Of a DNA stretch of 64,000 nt, positions 34,362-43,658 are shown in pieces. Under the pieces are notes generated by a model. It ran no database searches, was not told the origin of the DNA, and saw only the letters and a program-made list of their open reading frames with translations. Both the position numbers and the translations under genes were made by a program. Position 1 is the stretch's first letter, and each line of letters starts with the position of its first letter. Source of the stretch: Crenobacter intestini (GTDB lineage Bacteria > Pseudomonadota > Gammaproteobacteria > Burkholderiales > Chromobacteriaceae); the NCBI RefSeq assembly GCF_004919095.1, contig NZ_STGJ01000008.1, positions 33,964 to 97,963 on the forward strand, read 5' to 3'.

Positions 34362-36472
34362 TGGAAACGCTGGATCAGGCGGGGCAGGCTCCGGTCGGCG
34401 AGCTGGTTCGCCACCTGCGCGCGCAGCAGGCGGCCGAACGCAAGCTGTTCGACAGCGGGCCGGTGGTGGTGCTGGTGTGGCTGCCCGAGGACGGCTGGCC
34501 GCTGGCGTACGCGTCGGCGAATGTCGAGGCGCAACTGGGCTATACCGCGCGCGAAATGCTCGTACCGGGGTTCCGCTACGCGGACCTCGTGCACCCGGAC
34601 GACTTGGTGCGCGTCGGGCGCGAAGTGGGCGAGCGGGTCGCCGCCGGCCTGTCCGAGTACGAGCAGTCGTACCGCCTGCGCGGCAAGGACGGGCGCTGGC
34701 GCTGGTTCTACGATTTTTCGAGGCCCGAATGGGACCGGGACGGGCGCCTTGTGCGTATCCGCGGCTACCTGATCGACCGCACCCGCCACAAGGAAGCGGA
34801 AAACGCGCTGCAGGAGAGCGAACGCCGGCTGCGCCTTGCACAGGCGGCGAGTGGCGCCGGCATCTGGGAGTGGCAGTTTGCCGGCGACCGCGTGCTGTGG
34901 GACGCGCGGTGCTGGCAGATGCTCGGCTACGAAGACCAGGCGTTCGCGATGGACTACTCGCGCTGGAAGACGCTAGTCCACCCGGACGACAGCCCGGCAG
35001 CGCTGGAGACGCTGCGCGAGCAGCTCGCGCGCGCGCAGGCCTTCGTGATCGAGCTGCGCCTCAGGCGTGCCGACGGCGCGTGGCAGTGGACCGAGGTACG
35101 CGGCAAGGCGGTCGAGGCGGGGCCGGATGGCCGGATGCGGCGGGTGCTGGGCACCCATATCGACATCTCGGCGCGCAAGGCGAGCGAAGAGAAGATCGAG
35201 CGGATGGCTTTCTACGACACGCTGACCGGCTTGCCGAACCGGCGCTTGCTGCTCGACCGCATCGGGCAGGCGATCGCCGCCGCGCGCCGCGCGGGCAGCC
35301 AGGGTGCGCTGGTTTTCGTCGACCTCGACCGCTTCAAGCAGCTGAACGACACCCTGGGTCACGAGATGGGCGACGCGATGCTGGTCGAGGTTGCGCGGCG
35401 CCTGCAAGGGGCGGTGCGCGCAAGCGATACCGTCGCGCGGCTGGGCGGCGACGAGTTCGTCGTGATGCTGACTGGCCTCTCCGGCCAGGCGCGGGCAGCC
35501 GCGCTGCAGGCCGAAACCGTGGTGCAGGGCATGCTCGCAGAGCTTGGGCAGCCGGTACAGCTTGGCGGGCACCAGCGCTACACCGGGGCAAGTTTCGGTG
35601 TCGCGCTGTTCGACGGCACGCTGGCCGACGCCGACACCCTGATCCGCCGGGCCGACATGGCGATGTACCACGCCAAGCGGGCCGGCCGGCATACGCTGCG
35701 CTTTTTCGACGAGGCGATGCAGGAGGCGTTCAGCGCGCGCGTGCAAGGCGGGCAGTCCCTGCGCCGGGCGCTGGCCGAGGGCGGCGTCAAGCTGCATTTC
35801 GAGCGTCAGTATGGCCGTGCCCGCCAGGTGGTGGGCGCCGAGGCGCTGCTGCGCTGGCCGCGGCGAGACGGCCGCGTGCTGCGCGCCCGTGAAGTGCTCG
35901 CGCTCGCCGCCGAGGCCGGGCTGTCGGTCCAGCTTGGCCGTTACCTGCTCGACGCCGCGTGCGCGGCGCTCGCGCGCTGGCGCAGCGACGGCGAGCACGG
36001 CCATTGGCATCTCGCGCTCAACGTCGACGCCGTCCAGCTCTACCACCCGGATTTCCCGCGTGAACTGGCGCTGTCGCTCGAGCGGTACGCGCTAGCGCCC
36101 GAGCGGCTGACGCTGGAAGTGCCGGAGGCGGCGCTGGCCGGCCGCGAGGAGGAGGCGCAGGGGCGCCTTGCGGCGCTTGCCGGGGTCGGCGTGCGCCTGT
36201 CGCTCGACAATTTCAGCCTGGCCTTCGCGACGATCGCGCAACTGGGCAGCCTGCCGCTGTCCGAACTCAAGGTCGATTGCCGCCAGCTGTGGGCGTTGCA
36301 GGGCGAGGCGGGCGCCCGTGCGCTTGCAAGCGCGGTGCTCGCCTTGTGCGCGACGCTTGGCGTGGTCGTGGTGGCCCGTAACGTCGACACCGCAGCCCAA
36401 TACGCCTTGTGCGAGGAACTGGGTTTTCACGCCTGCCAGGGGCACTACTTCGGGGACGCCGAAGCCCTGTGA
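34361..36472 (+). CDS. PAS-PAS-GGDEF protein with degenerate EAL domain
   Basis: A 703-residue cytoplasmic protein. Two PAS domains lie at about 30-145 and 155-275. The GGDEF motif is intact (362-366), with RASD (353-356) as an inhibitory c-di-GMP site, so it is a likely diguanylate cyclase. The EAL domain keeps EAL (494-496), NVD, LKV and CQG but has lost key residues. DDFGTGYSS is replaced by DNFSLAFAT (616-624), and the usual AEGVE reads ARNVD (672-676). Hydrolysis is therefore unlikely, and the domain may only bind c-di-GMP or regulate. ATG 34361 follows AAGGAGGTCGTG. Its 3' end overlaps the convergent ATPase gene by 28 nt. Confidence 0.9.
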   Translation: METLDQAGQAPVGELVRHLRAQQAAERKLFDSGPVVVLVWLPEDGWPLAYASANVEAQLGYTAREMLVPGFRYADLVHPDDLVRVGREVGERVAAGLSEYEQSYRLRGKDGRWRWFYDFSRPEWDRDGRLVRIRGYLIDRTRHKEAENALQESERRLRLAQAASGAGIWEWQFAGDRVLWDARCWQMLGYEDQAFAMDYSRWKTLVHPDDSPAALETLREQLARAQAFVIELRLRRADGAWQWTEVRGKAVEAGPDGRMRRVLGTHIDISARKASEEKIERMAFYDTLTGLPNRRLLLDRIGQAIAAARRAGSQGALVFVDLDRFKQLNDTLGHEMGDAMLVEVARRLQGAVRASDTVARLGGDEFVVMLTGLSGQARAAALQAETVVQGMLAELGQPVQLGGHQRYTGASFGVALFDGTLADADTLIRRADMAMYHAKRAGRHTLRFFDEAMQEAFSARVQGGQSLRRALAEGGVKLHFERQYGRARQVVGAEALLRWPRRDGRVLRAREVLALAAEAGLSVQLGRYLLDAACAALARWRSDGEHGHWHLALNVDAVQLYHPDFPRELALSLERYALAPERLTLEVPEAALAGREEEAQGRLAALAGVGVRLSLDNFSLAFATIAQLGSLPLSELKVDCRQLWALQGEAGARALASAVLALCATLGVVVVARNVDTAAQYALCEELGFHACQGHYFGDAEAL

Positions 36473-38916
36473 CCTGTGGCTGAGCGGGCCAGGGCGCGGG
36501 CCGCGCGCGCGAGCGGCAGGCTTGCGAGCGCGCCGGAGAGTGCGATAAGCAGCATGGACGGCGGCGGCCAGGCGAAGCCGAACGCGCCGGAGAGTGGCGC
36601 AAAGCCCAATAGCGGCAGCGGCGCGACGGCGCCGCACACCATCACCCAGCGCGCGGCCTTGGGCAGGGCGGCGAGTCCCTGTTCGCGCAGCGCGCCGATC
36701 AGCAGCACGCTGGCGATTAGCAGGGTCGCGAAGGCGGTGGCGCGTGCGGCCGGCGCCGCCAGTTGCGCGAGCGCCAGCGCGTAGACGCCGCCGGCTATCA
36801 GCGCGACCGCCAGCCCCGCGGCCAGCGCGGCGACGATGTCGGCGCCACCGGGCCGCGCGTGCCGCGCAGGCGGCGCATCCAGCGGGTCGGCGCGGCCCTG
36901 GTCGGCCTCGAACGCGACCGAGCACGCCGGGTCGATCAGGATCTCGAGCACGGCGATGCACAGCGGGGTGAGCAGCGGCGGCAGCCCGAGCAGCACCGCC
37001 GCGAGCGAGAGCACGACGATGGGCACATGCACGGCGAAGGTGTAGAGCAGCGCGGCGGCAAGGTTGGCGTTCATGCGCCGTGCCTGCGACAGGGCGCCGA
37101 CGATGGCCGTGAAGCTGTCGTCCGACAGCGTCATCGCCGCCGCCTCGCGCGCGACGTCGGTGCCGCGCGCACCCATCGCCAGCCCGACGTCGGCCGCCTT
37201 GAGCGCCGGCGCGTCGTTCACCCCGTCGCCGGTCATCGCGACCACATGCCCGGCGCCTTGCAAGGCGCGCACGATGGCCAGCTTGGCCAGCGGGCTGACT
37301 CGCGCGAACACGCTGCAACGCGCGAGCACCCGGGCGCGCCCGGCCTCGTCAAGCGCGCCGAACTGGCTGCCGGTGATCACTTCGGCCCCGGCGATGCCCG
37401 CCTCGCGGGCGATCGCGCGCGCGGTCTCCGGGTGGTCGCCGCTGATCATCACCACGCGCACGCCGGCGCGCGCGCACTCGGCCACCGCCGCGGGCACGCC
37501 CGCCTTCAGCCGGTCGGCGAGGCCCGCCAGCCCCAGCCACTCGAAGTCGAAGTCGTGCTGGATCGCGGGCGGCGTGTCGTCCGTCCAGCGCGCGCGGGCG
37601 ACCCCCAGCACGCGCAGGCCGTCCGCGGCCATCGCGCGGGCGGCTTGGGCGACCCGCTGCCTGTGCGCCGCATCCAGGTGGCAGAGTTCGGCGACCGCCT
37701 CGGGCGCGCCCTTGGCGGCGATCTCGCGCCCGGCGCCGCCGTCCTGCCAGCCGTGGCTCATCGCCGGCAGTTCGGGGCTTAGCGCATATTCCCAGTTCAG
37801 CTGCCAGCCAGGGTGCAGGTGTTCGCTGCCCGCCAGCTGCGCGTTCGCGTAGCGGTGGAACGCGCGCTCCATCGGGTCGAGCGGCGTCTGTTCGCTGGCG
37901 AGCACCGCGTATTCGAGCACGCGATGGAAGGGCTCGGGCAGCGGTGCGTCCCCCGCGGTGTCGAAGGTTTCGCCACCGGCCCACAGCCGGGCAAGCTGCA
38001 TGCGGTTCTCGGTCAGCGTGCCGGTCTTGTCGACGCACAGCACGTCGACCTGCCCCAGCGTCGACAGCGCGGGCAGCCTGCGCACCAGCACCCCGTGCGC
38101 GGCGAGGCGGCGCGCGCCCAGAGCGAGGAACACGGTGAGGATCACCGGAAACTCCTGCGGCAACACGCCCATCGCCAGCGTGATGCCGGCGAGCACGGCC
38201 TGCTGCCAGCGCTCCCCCCCCAGCCAGACCAGCAGCGCGAGCAGCCCGCTCAACGCGCCACCGGCGACGGCGAGCGTGCGCGTCATCTTCCCTAGCTGGC
38301 GGGTCAGCGGCGACGCGGCCGCTTCCAGCGTGCCAAGCGACGCGCCGATGCCGCCCAGCGCGGTGTGGCGGCCGGTCCCGCGGACGGTGGCGTGCGCCTG
38401 GCCGCCGACCATCAGCGTGCCGGCCATGACCTCGTCCCCGGCCGCCTTGGCCACCGGCACCGACTCGCCGGTCAGCAAGGACTCGTCGAGTGCGCACTCG
38501 TGCGCGTCGGTGAGGCACGCGTCGGCCGGCACCCGCATCCCTTCGGCAAGCTCGATCACGTCGCCCACCACCAGGCTGCGCGAGGGGACGCGCAGCCACT
38601 GTCCGTCGCGCAGCACGGTTGCCGGCGGGGCGGCGAGTTCGCGCAGCGCATCGAGCGCGCGTTCGGTACGCGCCGCCTGCAGCACCGTCACCACGATGAT
38701 GACCGCGATGAAGCCCAGCAGCGCCAGCGCCTCGCGCGGCTCGCCCATGCTCAGGTAGACGCCGCCTGCCGCCATCAGCAGCAGGAACATCGGCTCGCGC
38801 ACGACGTCGGCGCCGATCTGCACCAGCCCCCGCGGCGCCTGGCCGGGCAGGGTGTTCTCGCCGTCGCGCGCGAGGCGCTCGCGCGCTTGCAGGCTCGTCA
38901 GTCCGTTGGTGGGCAT
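36445..38916 (-). CDS. P-type cation-transporting ATPase of unassigned substrate
   Basis: An 823-residue P-type ATPase. TGES (149-152) is the dephosphorylation motif and DKTGT (296-300) holds the phosphorylated Asp. KGAPE is the nucleotide site, and MTGDGVNDAPALKAADVGLAMG the hinge. Helix 4 reads LPQEFPVILTVF (252-263), different from the Cu/Zn type (CPC) and the Ca type (PEGL). It resembles the PEEFP subgroup of uncertain specificity. There is no N-terminal metal-binding domain. Six C-terminal helices follow the catalytic part. It is divergent from the cold-shock/DUF1294 gene. I would not assign an ion. Confidence 0.87.
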   Translation of the reverse strand: MPTNGLTSLQARERLARDGENTLPGQAPRGLVQIGADVVREPMFLLLMAAGGVYLSMGEPREALALLGFIAVIIVVTVLQAARTERALDALRELAAPPATVLRDGQWLRVPSRSLVVGDVIELAEGMRVPADACLTDAHECALDESLLTGESVPVAKAAGDEVMAGTLMVGGQAHATVRGTGRHTALGGIGASLGTLEAAASPLTRQLGKMTRTLAVAGGALSGLLALLVWLGGERWQQAVLAGITLAMGVLPQEFPVILTVFLALGARRLAAHGVLVRRLPALSTLGQVDVLCVDKTGTLTENRMQLARLWAGGETFDTAGDAPLPEPFHRVLEYAVLASEQTPLDPMERAFHRYANAQLAGSEHLHPGWQLNWEYALSPELPAMSHGWQDGGAGREIAAKGAPEAVAELCHLDAAHRQRVAQAARAMAADGLRVLGVARARWTDDTPPAIQHDFDFEWLGLAGLADRLKAGVPAAVAECARAGVRVVMISGDHPETARAIAREAGIAGAEVITGSQFGALDEAGRARVLARCSVFARVSPLAKLAIVRALQGAGHVVAMTGDGVNDAPALKAADVGLAMGARGTDVAREAAAMTLSDDSFTAIVGALSQARRMNANLAAALLYTFAVHVPIVVLSLAAVLLGLPPLLTPLCIAVLEILIDPACSVAFEADQGRADPLDAPPARHARPGGADIVAALAAGLAVALIAGGVYALALAQLAAPAARATAFATLLIASVLLIGALREQGLAALPKAARWVMVCGAVAPLPLLGFAPLSGAFGFAWPPPSMLLIALSGALASLPLARAARALARSATGHRASASPK

Positions 38917-39022
38917 CGCTTGCGTTCCTGGTGCCGGCCGCCGCGCGCGTGATCGCGGTGGGCAGCCATCCTTAATGACTTTAGAATATACGGGAGGATC
39001 GGTGGGCGACAGAGGGGACAGG

Positions 39023-39622
39023 ATGCGGTTTCAGGGCAGGCTCAGGAACTGGAAGGACGCGCAGGGCTACGGCTTCGTAGCGCCCGAGGACGGAGGCGAA
39101 CAGGCCTTCGTGCATATCAAGGCGTTCCGCCCGGGCGGGCGCCGCCCGCAGGAGGGCGACGTGATCATGTACCGCACCGAGCAGGACGCGCAGGGGCGCT
39201 TGCAGGCGATCGATATTGCCTACCCGGCGGCGCCGCGCAGCGCCAGGGTGGCGCGCACGCTGCCCCTGCCGTGGTGGCTGGGCGTGCTGTGGTGCGTGAC
39301 GTTGCTGCTGCTGGCCGCGTACGAGGCCCTGCCGCGCGCCTTCTTGTGGCTGGAGGCCGGCACCAGCCTGGTCTGCTACCTGCTCTACTACTTCGACAAG
39401 GCGGCGTCGCAGAGGAACCGCTGGCGCACGCCCGAGCGCACCCTGCAGCTGTGGGCGCTGGCCGGCGGCTGGCCGGGCGCCTTGCTCGCGCAGCGCCAGT
39501 TCCGCCACAAGACGGTCAAGCAGGAATTCCAGGGGGTGTTCAAGGCGGCCGTGCTCTGTAACGTGCTCGGCGTGCTCTACTTGCTGACCCCGTCCGGGCA
39601 GGCGCTGCTCGCCGGCGCCTGA
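39023..39622 (+). CDS. Cold-shock domain fused to DUF1294 membrane domain
   Basis: A 199-residue protein from ATG 39023 (GAGGGGACAGG upstream). Residues 1-65 form a cold-shock-type OB fold: RFQGRLRNWKDAQGYGFVAP then QAFVHIKAF, with the RNP1-like GYGFV and RNP2-like VHI. Residues ~85-195 are a DUF1294 domain with helices and the conserved YYFDKAASQRNRWRTPE and GGWPGALLAQRQFRHKT segments. The fusion is known in proteobacteria, but its role is not. The N-terminal part could bind nucleic acid at the membrane. The frame continues upstream to ~38976 without homology. Confidence 0.85.
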   Translation: MRFQGRLRNWKDAQGYGFVAPEDGGEQAFVHIKAFRPGGRRPQEGDVIMYRTEQDAQGRLQAIDIAYPAAPRSARVARTLPLPWWLGVLWCVTLLLLAAYEALPRAFLWLEAGTSLVCYLLYYFDKAASQRNRWRTPERTLQLWALAGGWPGALLAQRQFRHKTVKQEFQGVFKAAVLCNVLGVLYLLTPSGQALLAGA

Positions 39623-39626
39623 AGGC

Positions 39627-41009
39627 TTAATGCGGCCCACCCGCCTGCAGCGCCGTGCTGACGCTGCCCTCGAGCGCGGCTGCGCGCGCGCTGTCGAGCA
39701 TCCCGATGCGCAGGCGGCGGAACAGCACGTCCTCGGCCGTGCGCGCGGCCTCGCAAGCCAGCGCGTGGCGCGCGAAGCGCACCAGCGCCTCGTCCGCCTG
39801 CGGGTCGCTTGCGAGCAAGGCTGACTCCAGCGCTTCGGTGTCCCAACCTGCCTCGTCCAGCAGCGGCAGCGTCGCCGTCACGCATTCGCGCACGGGCAGC
39901 AGGCCGCGCGCGCAGGCGAGGCTGACCGCGTCCTCGGCCATCTTGCGGTAGGTCGTCCACTTGCCGCCGGTGACGGTGATCATATTGCCGAATTCGTGCA
40001 CCAGCGCGTGCTCGCGCGACAGCCGCGCGGTGCCACCCACCGTGTCTTGCGGGCAGTAGAGCGGGCGCAGCCCGGCGAAGGATGCGCGGATGTCGGCGTG
40101 GCCAAGCGGCTGGGCCAGGTAGGCCGACGCCGTCTCGAGCAGCCAGCCGGTTTCGGCGGCGCTCGGTACAGGCGCCCAGTCGGGGGCGCCTGCCTCGACA
40201 TCGGTGGTGCCGAGCAGCACCCGGCCGTGCCAGGGCAGCGCGAACAGCACGCGCCCGTCCGGCGTTTTCGGGATCAGCATGCCCGAAGATAGCGGCAGCA
40301 CGGCGGGGTCGAGCAGCAGGTGCGAGCCGCGCGAGAAGCGCAGCAGCGCCGGGGCGTCGGGGTCGGCCAGGCGCCGCACCCGATCAGCCCACACGCCGGC
40401 GGCGTTGAAGACGACCCTGGCCGAGACGGTGTAGCTGTGGCCGGTTTCCGTGTCGCTGACGGTCAGCCGGTTCACGCCTGTGTTGTCCCGCGCAAGGCTC
40501 ACGAGGCGCATGTAGTTCAGCGGCAGCGCGCCAAGCGCGTGCGCGCTGCGCATCAGGCTGATGGCGAGGCGGGCGTCGTCGAACTGGCCATCCCAGTACG
40601 CGACGCCACCGCGCAGCCCGCGGCTTAGTAGGCCGGGCAGCCTTTGCAGCGTTGCTTCGCGGCTCAGCCACCCGGTGTCGCCCAAGGCAGCCTCGCCGGC
40701 GAGCGCGTCGTAGAGGCCGAGGCCGATGCGCAGCCGCGTACGTTCGAAGCAGCCGTAGCAGGGGACGACGATCTGCAGGCGGCGGGCAAGGCGCGGCGCG
40801 TTCTTCAGCAGCAGCGCGCGCTCGTACAGGGCCTCGCGTACCAGCGCCACGCGGCCTTGCTGCAGGTAGCGCACGCCGCCGTGGACGAGTTTGGTGCTGC
40901 GGCTGGAGGTGCCGGCGGCGAAGTCCTGCGCGTCGACCAGCAGCGTCGAGTAGCCGCGGCTCGCCGCGTCCAGCGCGATGCCCAGCCCCGTCGCGCCGCC
41001 GCCGATCAC
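39627..41009 (-). CDS. glpD: Aerobic glycerol-3-phosphate dehydrogenase
   Basis: FAD-dependent, membrane-associated enzyme oxidising glycerol-3-phosphate and passing electrons to quinone. The FAD motif IGGGATGLGIALDAASRG and the SSRSTKLVHGGVRYLQQG block are diagnostic, as are the ITVTGGKWTTYRKMAEDAV segment and a DUF-type C-terminal helical region. From the first conventional start (GTG 41007-41009) it has 460 residues, but homology extends upstream: codons for ...AWDVAV precede it in frame back to position 41090. There a good AAGGGGGA ribosome site sits five bases before ATA. The natural start was probably ATG 41088-41090, giving about 487 residues. It is last in the trkA-to-glpD cluster, 94 nt after the SUI1 gene when measured from 41090. 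Confidence 0.88.
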   Translation of the reverse strand: MIGGGATGLGIALDAASRGYSTLLVDAQDFAAGTSSRSTKLVHGGVRYLQQGRVALVREALYERALLLKNAPRLARRLQIVVPCYGCFERTRLRIGLGLYDALAGEAALGDTGWLSREATLQRLPGLLSRGLRGGVAYWDGQFDDARLAISLMRSAHALGALPLNYMRLVSLARDNTGVNRLTVSDTETGHSYTVSARVVFNAAGVWADRVRRLADPDAPALLRFSRGSHLLLDPAVLPLSSGMLIPKTPDGRVLFALPWHGRVLLGTTDVEAGAPDWAPVPSAAETGWLLETASAYLAQPLGHADIRASFAGLRPLYCPQDTVGGTARLSREHALVHEFGNMITVTGGKWTTYRKMAEDAVSLACARGLLPVRECVTATLPLLDEAGWDTEALESALLASDPQADEALVRFARHALACEAARTAEDVLFRRLRIGMLDSARAAALEGSVSTALQAGGPH

Positions 41010-41184
41010 GGCGACGTCCCAGGCCTGTTGCTTGGCCAGCCGCTCAAGCAGGCGGGCGCGTAGAAGCGGCGCGGCGCTCGGTTGCTGTATGGTGTCCCCC
41101 TTGTGCGTGGCGGGTCGCTGTTTTTCTTGTGAAGTGCGGCCCTGATTGCAGCTTAGGCGGAGGAGATGCTGGCGGCGCGGACGC

Positions 41185-41532
41185 TCAGCCGCCGGCGCGC
41201 TTGACCGTCCAGCCCTCGGCGGCGAGGCGTGGCAGCAGCTTGTCGAGGTGGCCGCCCTGGATCTCGATCACGCCGTCCTTGAGCGTGCCGCCGGCGCCGC
41301 ACGCGGTGCGCAGGGCCTTGGCGAACGCGGCAAGCTCGGTGCCGGTCAGCGGCACGCCGCTGATCACCGCGACCTCCTTGCCGCGGCGCACTTCGCGGCG
41401 CACGCGCACCACGCCGTCGCCCTTGGGCTTGCTTTCCCGGCAGCGGCAGCCGGTCAGCGGCTGGCGGCAGGCGGGGCACATGTCGCCGTGTTCGGTCGAG
41501 TAGACGAGGCCGCCCAGTCCCTTGTTCTGCAT
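41185..41532 (-). CDS. SUI1/YciH-family translation factor-like protein
   Basis: A 115-residue protein. The N-terminal ~35 residues include a CPACRQPLTGCRCR cysteine cluster that could bind zinc. The remainder is a SUI1/eIF1 fold with VVRVRREVRRGKEVAVISGV, ALRTACGAGGTLKDGVIEIQGGH and LLPRLAAEGWTVKRAGG. Bacterial YciH proteins resemble initiation factor eIF1 and affect start-codon discrimination in vitro, but their role is poorly defined. It sits 27 nt after the SMP-30 gene within the minus-strand cluster. Confidence 0.86.
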   Translation of the reverse strand: MQNKGLGGLVYSTEHGDMCPACRQPLTGCRCRESKPKGDGVVRVRREVRRGKEVAVISGVPLTGTELAAFAKALRTACGAGGTLKDGVIEIQGGHLDKLLPRLAAEGWTVKRAGG

Positions 41533-41559
41533 GTTGCTTGTCCTTGCCGGCCGGGAGCG

Positions 41560-42432
41560 TCAGAGGGCGGCGCAGGGCTCGGGCAGGCCGGCGACGTCCA
41601 TGTCGGCGGCGAACAGGTCGCCCGAGCGCGGCCACGCGGCGAGTTCGGCCGCGCTGCGCTTCTCGCGCGACGTGGTGATGTAGAGGGTCTTCAGGTCCGC
41701 GCCGCCGAAGGCGACCATGGTCGGCCAGCGCGCGGGCACGTCCAGCCGGCCGACGGTGCGGCCTGTCGCCGCGTCCAGCCCCAGCACGCACGCGCCGTCG
41801 AACAGCGCGACCCAGTAGGTGCCGGCCGAGTCGAAGGCGGCGCCATCCGGCCTGCCTTCGCCCGCCGCGAAGCGGCGCACCAACGATCGGGCGCCGCAGA
41901 TCTCGCCGTGCGCATCCAGCGGGTAGCGCCAGATGGCCGGGCCGCGGGTGTCGGCGTGCATCAGCCACTGCCCGTCGGGGCTGAACGCGAGCCCGTTGGA
42001 GACGGTCACCTCTCCCGCGACCACATCGCTGTGCCCGTCCGGGCGCACCCGCACGAGCTTGCCGTTTGCCGCGTCGCGCGGCTCCCAGAGGGTGCCGGCC
42101 CAGAAGTTGCCGTGCGCGTCGGCACGCCCGTCGTTGAAGCGCGAGCACGCCGGGTCGGTCGGGTTGGGCGCGAGCATCTTTTCCAGCACGCCGTCGGCGT
42201 CGGTGAGGTACACGCCGTCGCGCAGCGCGACGACAAAGCCGCCGTTTTGCCTCAGCGCGAAGCAGCCGATCTGCTGTGGCAGCGGATAGCGGCGCAGCGC
42301 GCCCTTGGCGTCCAGCCGGAACAGGGTTTGCCCTGTGATGTCTACCCAGTAGAGCGCCTGTTCACGCACGCTCCAGCGCGGGCATTCGCCAAGCTTGGCC
42401 GCGTTTTCGAGCACCGTGCGCAGGTTTCTCAT
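41560..42432 (-). CDS. SMP-30/gluconolactonase-like lactonase
   Basis: A 290-residue six-bladed beta-propeller. Metal-site segments are visible: GECPRWS near 14-20 (Glu ligand), [17 protein letters not shown] (Asn and Asp ligands), [19 protein letters not shown] and DGAAFDSAG. The family hydrolyses sugar lactones such as gluconolactone or L-arabinonolactone; the substrate cannot be deduced. The start ATG overlaps the stop of cca in ATGA. It is cytoplasmic, with no signal peptide. Confidence 0.85.
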   Translation of the reverse strand: MRNLRTVLENAAKLGECPRWSVREQALYWVDITGQTLFRLDAKGALRRYPLPQQIGCFALRQNGGFVVALRDGVYLTDADGVLEKMLAPNPTDPACSRFNDGRADAHGNFWAGTLWEPRDAANGKLVRVRPDGHSDVVAGEVTVSNGLAFSPDGQWLMHADTRGPAIWRYPLDAHGEICGARSLVRRFAAGEGRPDGAAFDSAGTYWVALFDGACVLGLDAATGRTVGRLDVPARWPTMVAFGGADLKTLYITTSREKRSAAELAAWPRSGDLFAADMDVAGLPEPCAAL

Positions 42433-43649
42433 GCGTGGGCGCCTGCCATCGCCTGCGCGATCGCCGCCACGCGCGCGCGCTCGACTTCGGCGGGGATGGC
42501 GCGCTTGTCGGTGCAGCCCTCTGCGATGGCACCGGCGTCGACCCCGCGTGCGGCGGTGAGCAGCCGGGCAAGGTAGGCGGCCTGCGGGTAGGGTGTGTCC
42601 TCGAAGCCCAGCCTGCCGCGCGCGTCGGCCACGCAGGCGTCAAGGAAACGCGTAAAGCGCTCGGGGCGACGCAGCGCGTCGGTGTCGCGGAACAGGCGCA
42701 GCACGGTGTCGGCGCGCATCTCGCGCGCGATATGCACCTTGGTGTGGTAGAGGCAGGTGACGCGCGCGAGGTCACGGCATTCGGCCGGCACCCGCAGCCG
42801 CTCGCACAGCGCCATCAGCGGCTTCTCGCCGCGCGCCTCGTGGCCGATATGGCGCGGCAGGATGTCGGCGGGTGTCAGCGCCTTGCCCAGGTCGTGGGTC
42901 AGGCAGGCGAAGCGCGCGTCCAGCGGCAGGCTCATGCGCGCGGCGGTGTCGAGCACCATTCGCGTGTGCAGCAGGGTGTCGACCTCCGGGTGGTAGTCGG
43001 CGCGCTGCGGCACGCCTACGAGGGCGGCGACTTCGGGCAGCACGCGCGCAAGCGCGCCGCATTCGGCGAGCACGTCGAGCATGCGCGAGGGATGGTCTTC
43101 CATCAGCCCCTTGGCCAGTTCCGCCCACACCCGCTCGGGCACCAGCGCGTCGACTTCGCCGTTGTCCACCATCGTCCGCATCAGCGTCATGGTCGCGGGC
43201 GCGACGGCAAAGCCGAAGCGCGCGGCGAAGCGCGCGACGCGCAGGATGCGCACCGGGTCCTCTGCGAAGGCGGGGCTGACATGGCGCAGCACGCCGGCGG
43301 CGAGGTCGGCCTGGCCGCCGTAAGGGTCGGTCAGCTCGCCGTTATCGTCCTCGGCGATCGCGTTGATGGTCAGGTCGCGACGAGCCAGGTCTTCTTCCAG
43401 CGTGACCTCGGGCGAGGCGTGGAACACGAAACCGTGGTAGCCGGCGCCCGTCTTGCGCTCGGTGCGCGCGAGCGCGTATTCCTCGTGGGTCTTGGGGTGC
43501 AGGAACACCGGGAAGTCGCGACCGACCGGGCGGAAGCCCAGGTCCACCAACTGGTCGGCGCTGGCGCCGACCACCACCCAGTCGCGGTCCTTCACCGGCA
43601 GGCCCAGCAGGCGGTCGCGCACGGCGCCGCCGACGGTATAGCATTTCAT
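42429..43649 (-). CDS. cca: Multifunctional CCA tRNA nucleotidyltransferase with HD domain
   Basis: Adds or repairs the 3' CCA of tRNAs. It has 406 residues, as in E. coli (412). The nucleotidyltransferase head has [27 protein letters not shown], the [12 protein letters not shown] signature and the [12 protein letters not shown] motif. The C-terminal half is an HD domain ([14 protein letters not shown]) giving phosphatase and 2',3'-cyclic phosphodiesterase activity in E. coli. It lies 9 nt after the NAD-binding protein gene and overlaps the next gene by 4 nt. Confidence 0.95.
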   Translation of the reverse strand: MKCYTVGGAVRDRLLGLPVKDRDWVVVGASADQLVDLGFRPVGRDFPVFLHPKTHEEYALARTERKTGAGYHGFVFHASPEVTLEEDLARRDLTINAIAEDDNGELTDPYGGQADLAAGVLRHVSPAFAEDPVRILRVARFAARFGFAVAPATMTLMRTMVDNGEVDALVPERVWAELAKGLMEDHPSRMLDVLAECGALARVLPEVAALVGVPQRADYHPEVDTLLHTRMVLDTAARMSLPLDARFACLTHDLGKALTPADILPRHIGHEARGEKPLMALCERLRVPAECRDLARVTCLYHTKVHIAREMRADTVLRLFRDTDALRRPERFTRFLDACVADARGRLGFEDTPYPQAAYLARLLTAARGVDAGAIAEGCTDKRAIPAEVERARVAAIAQAMAGAHA

Positions 43650-43658
43650 CTTGATGTC

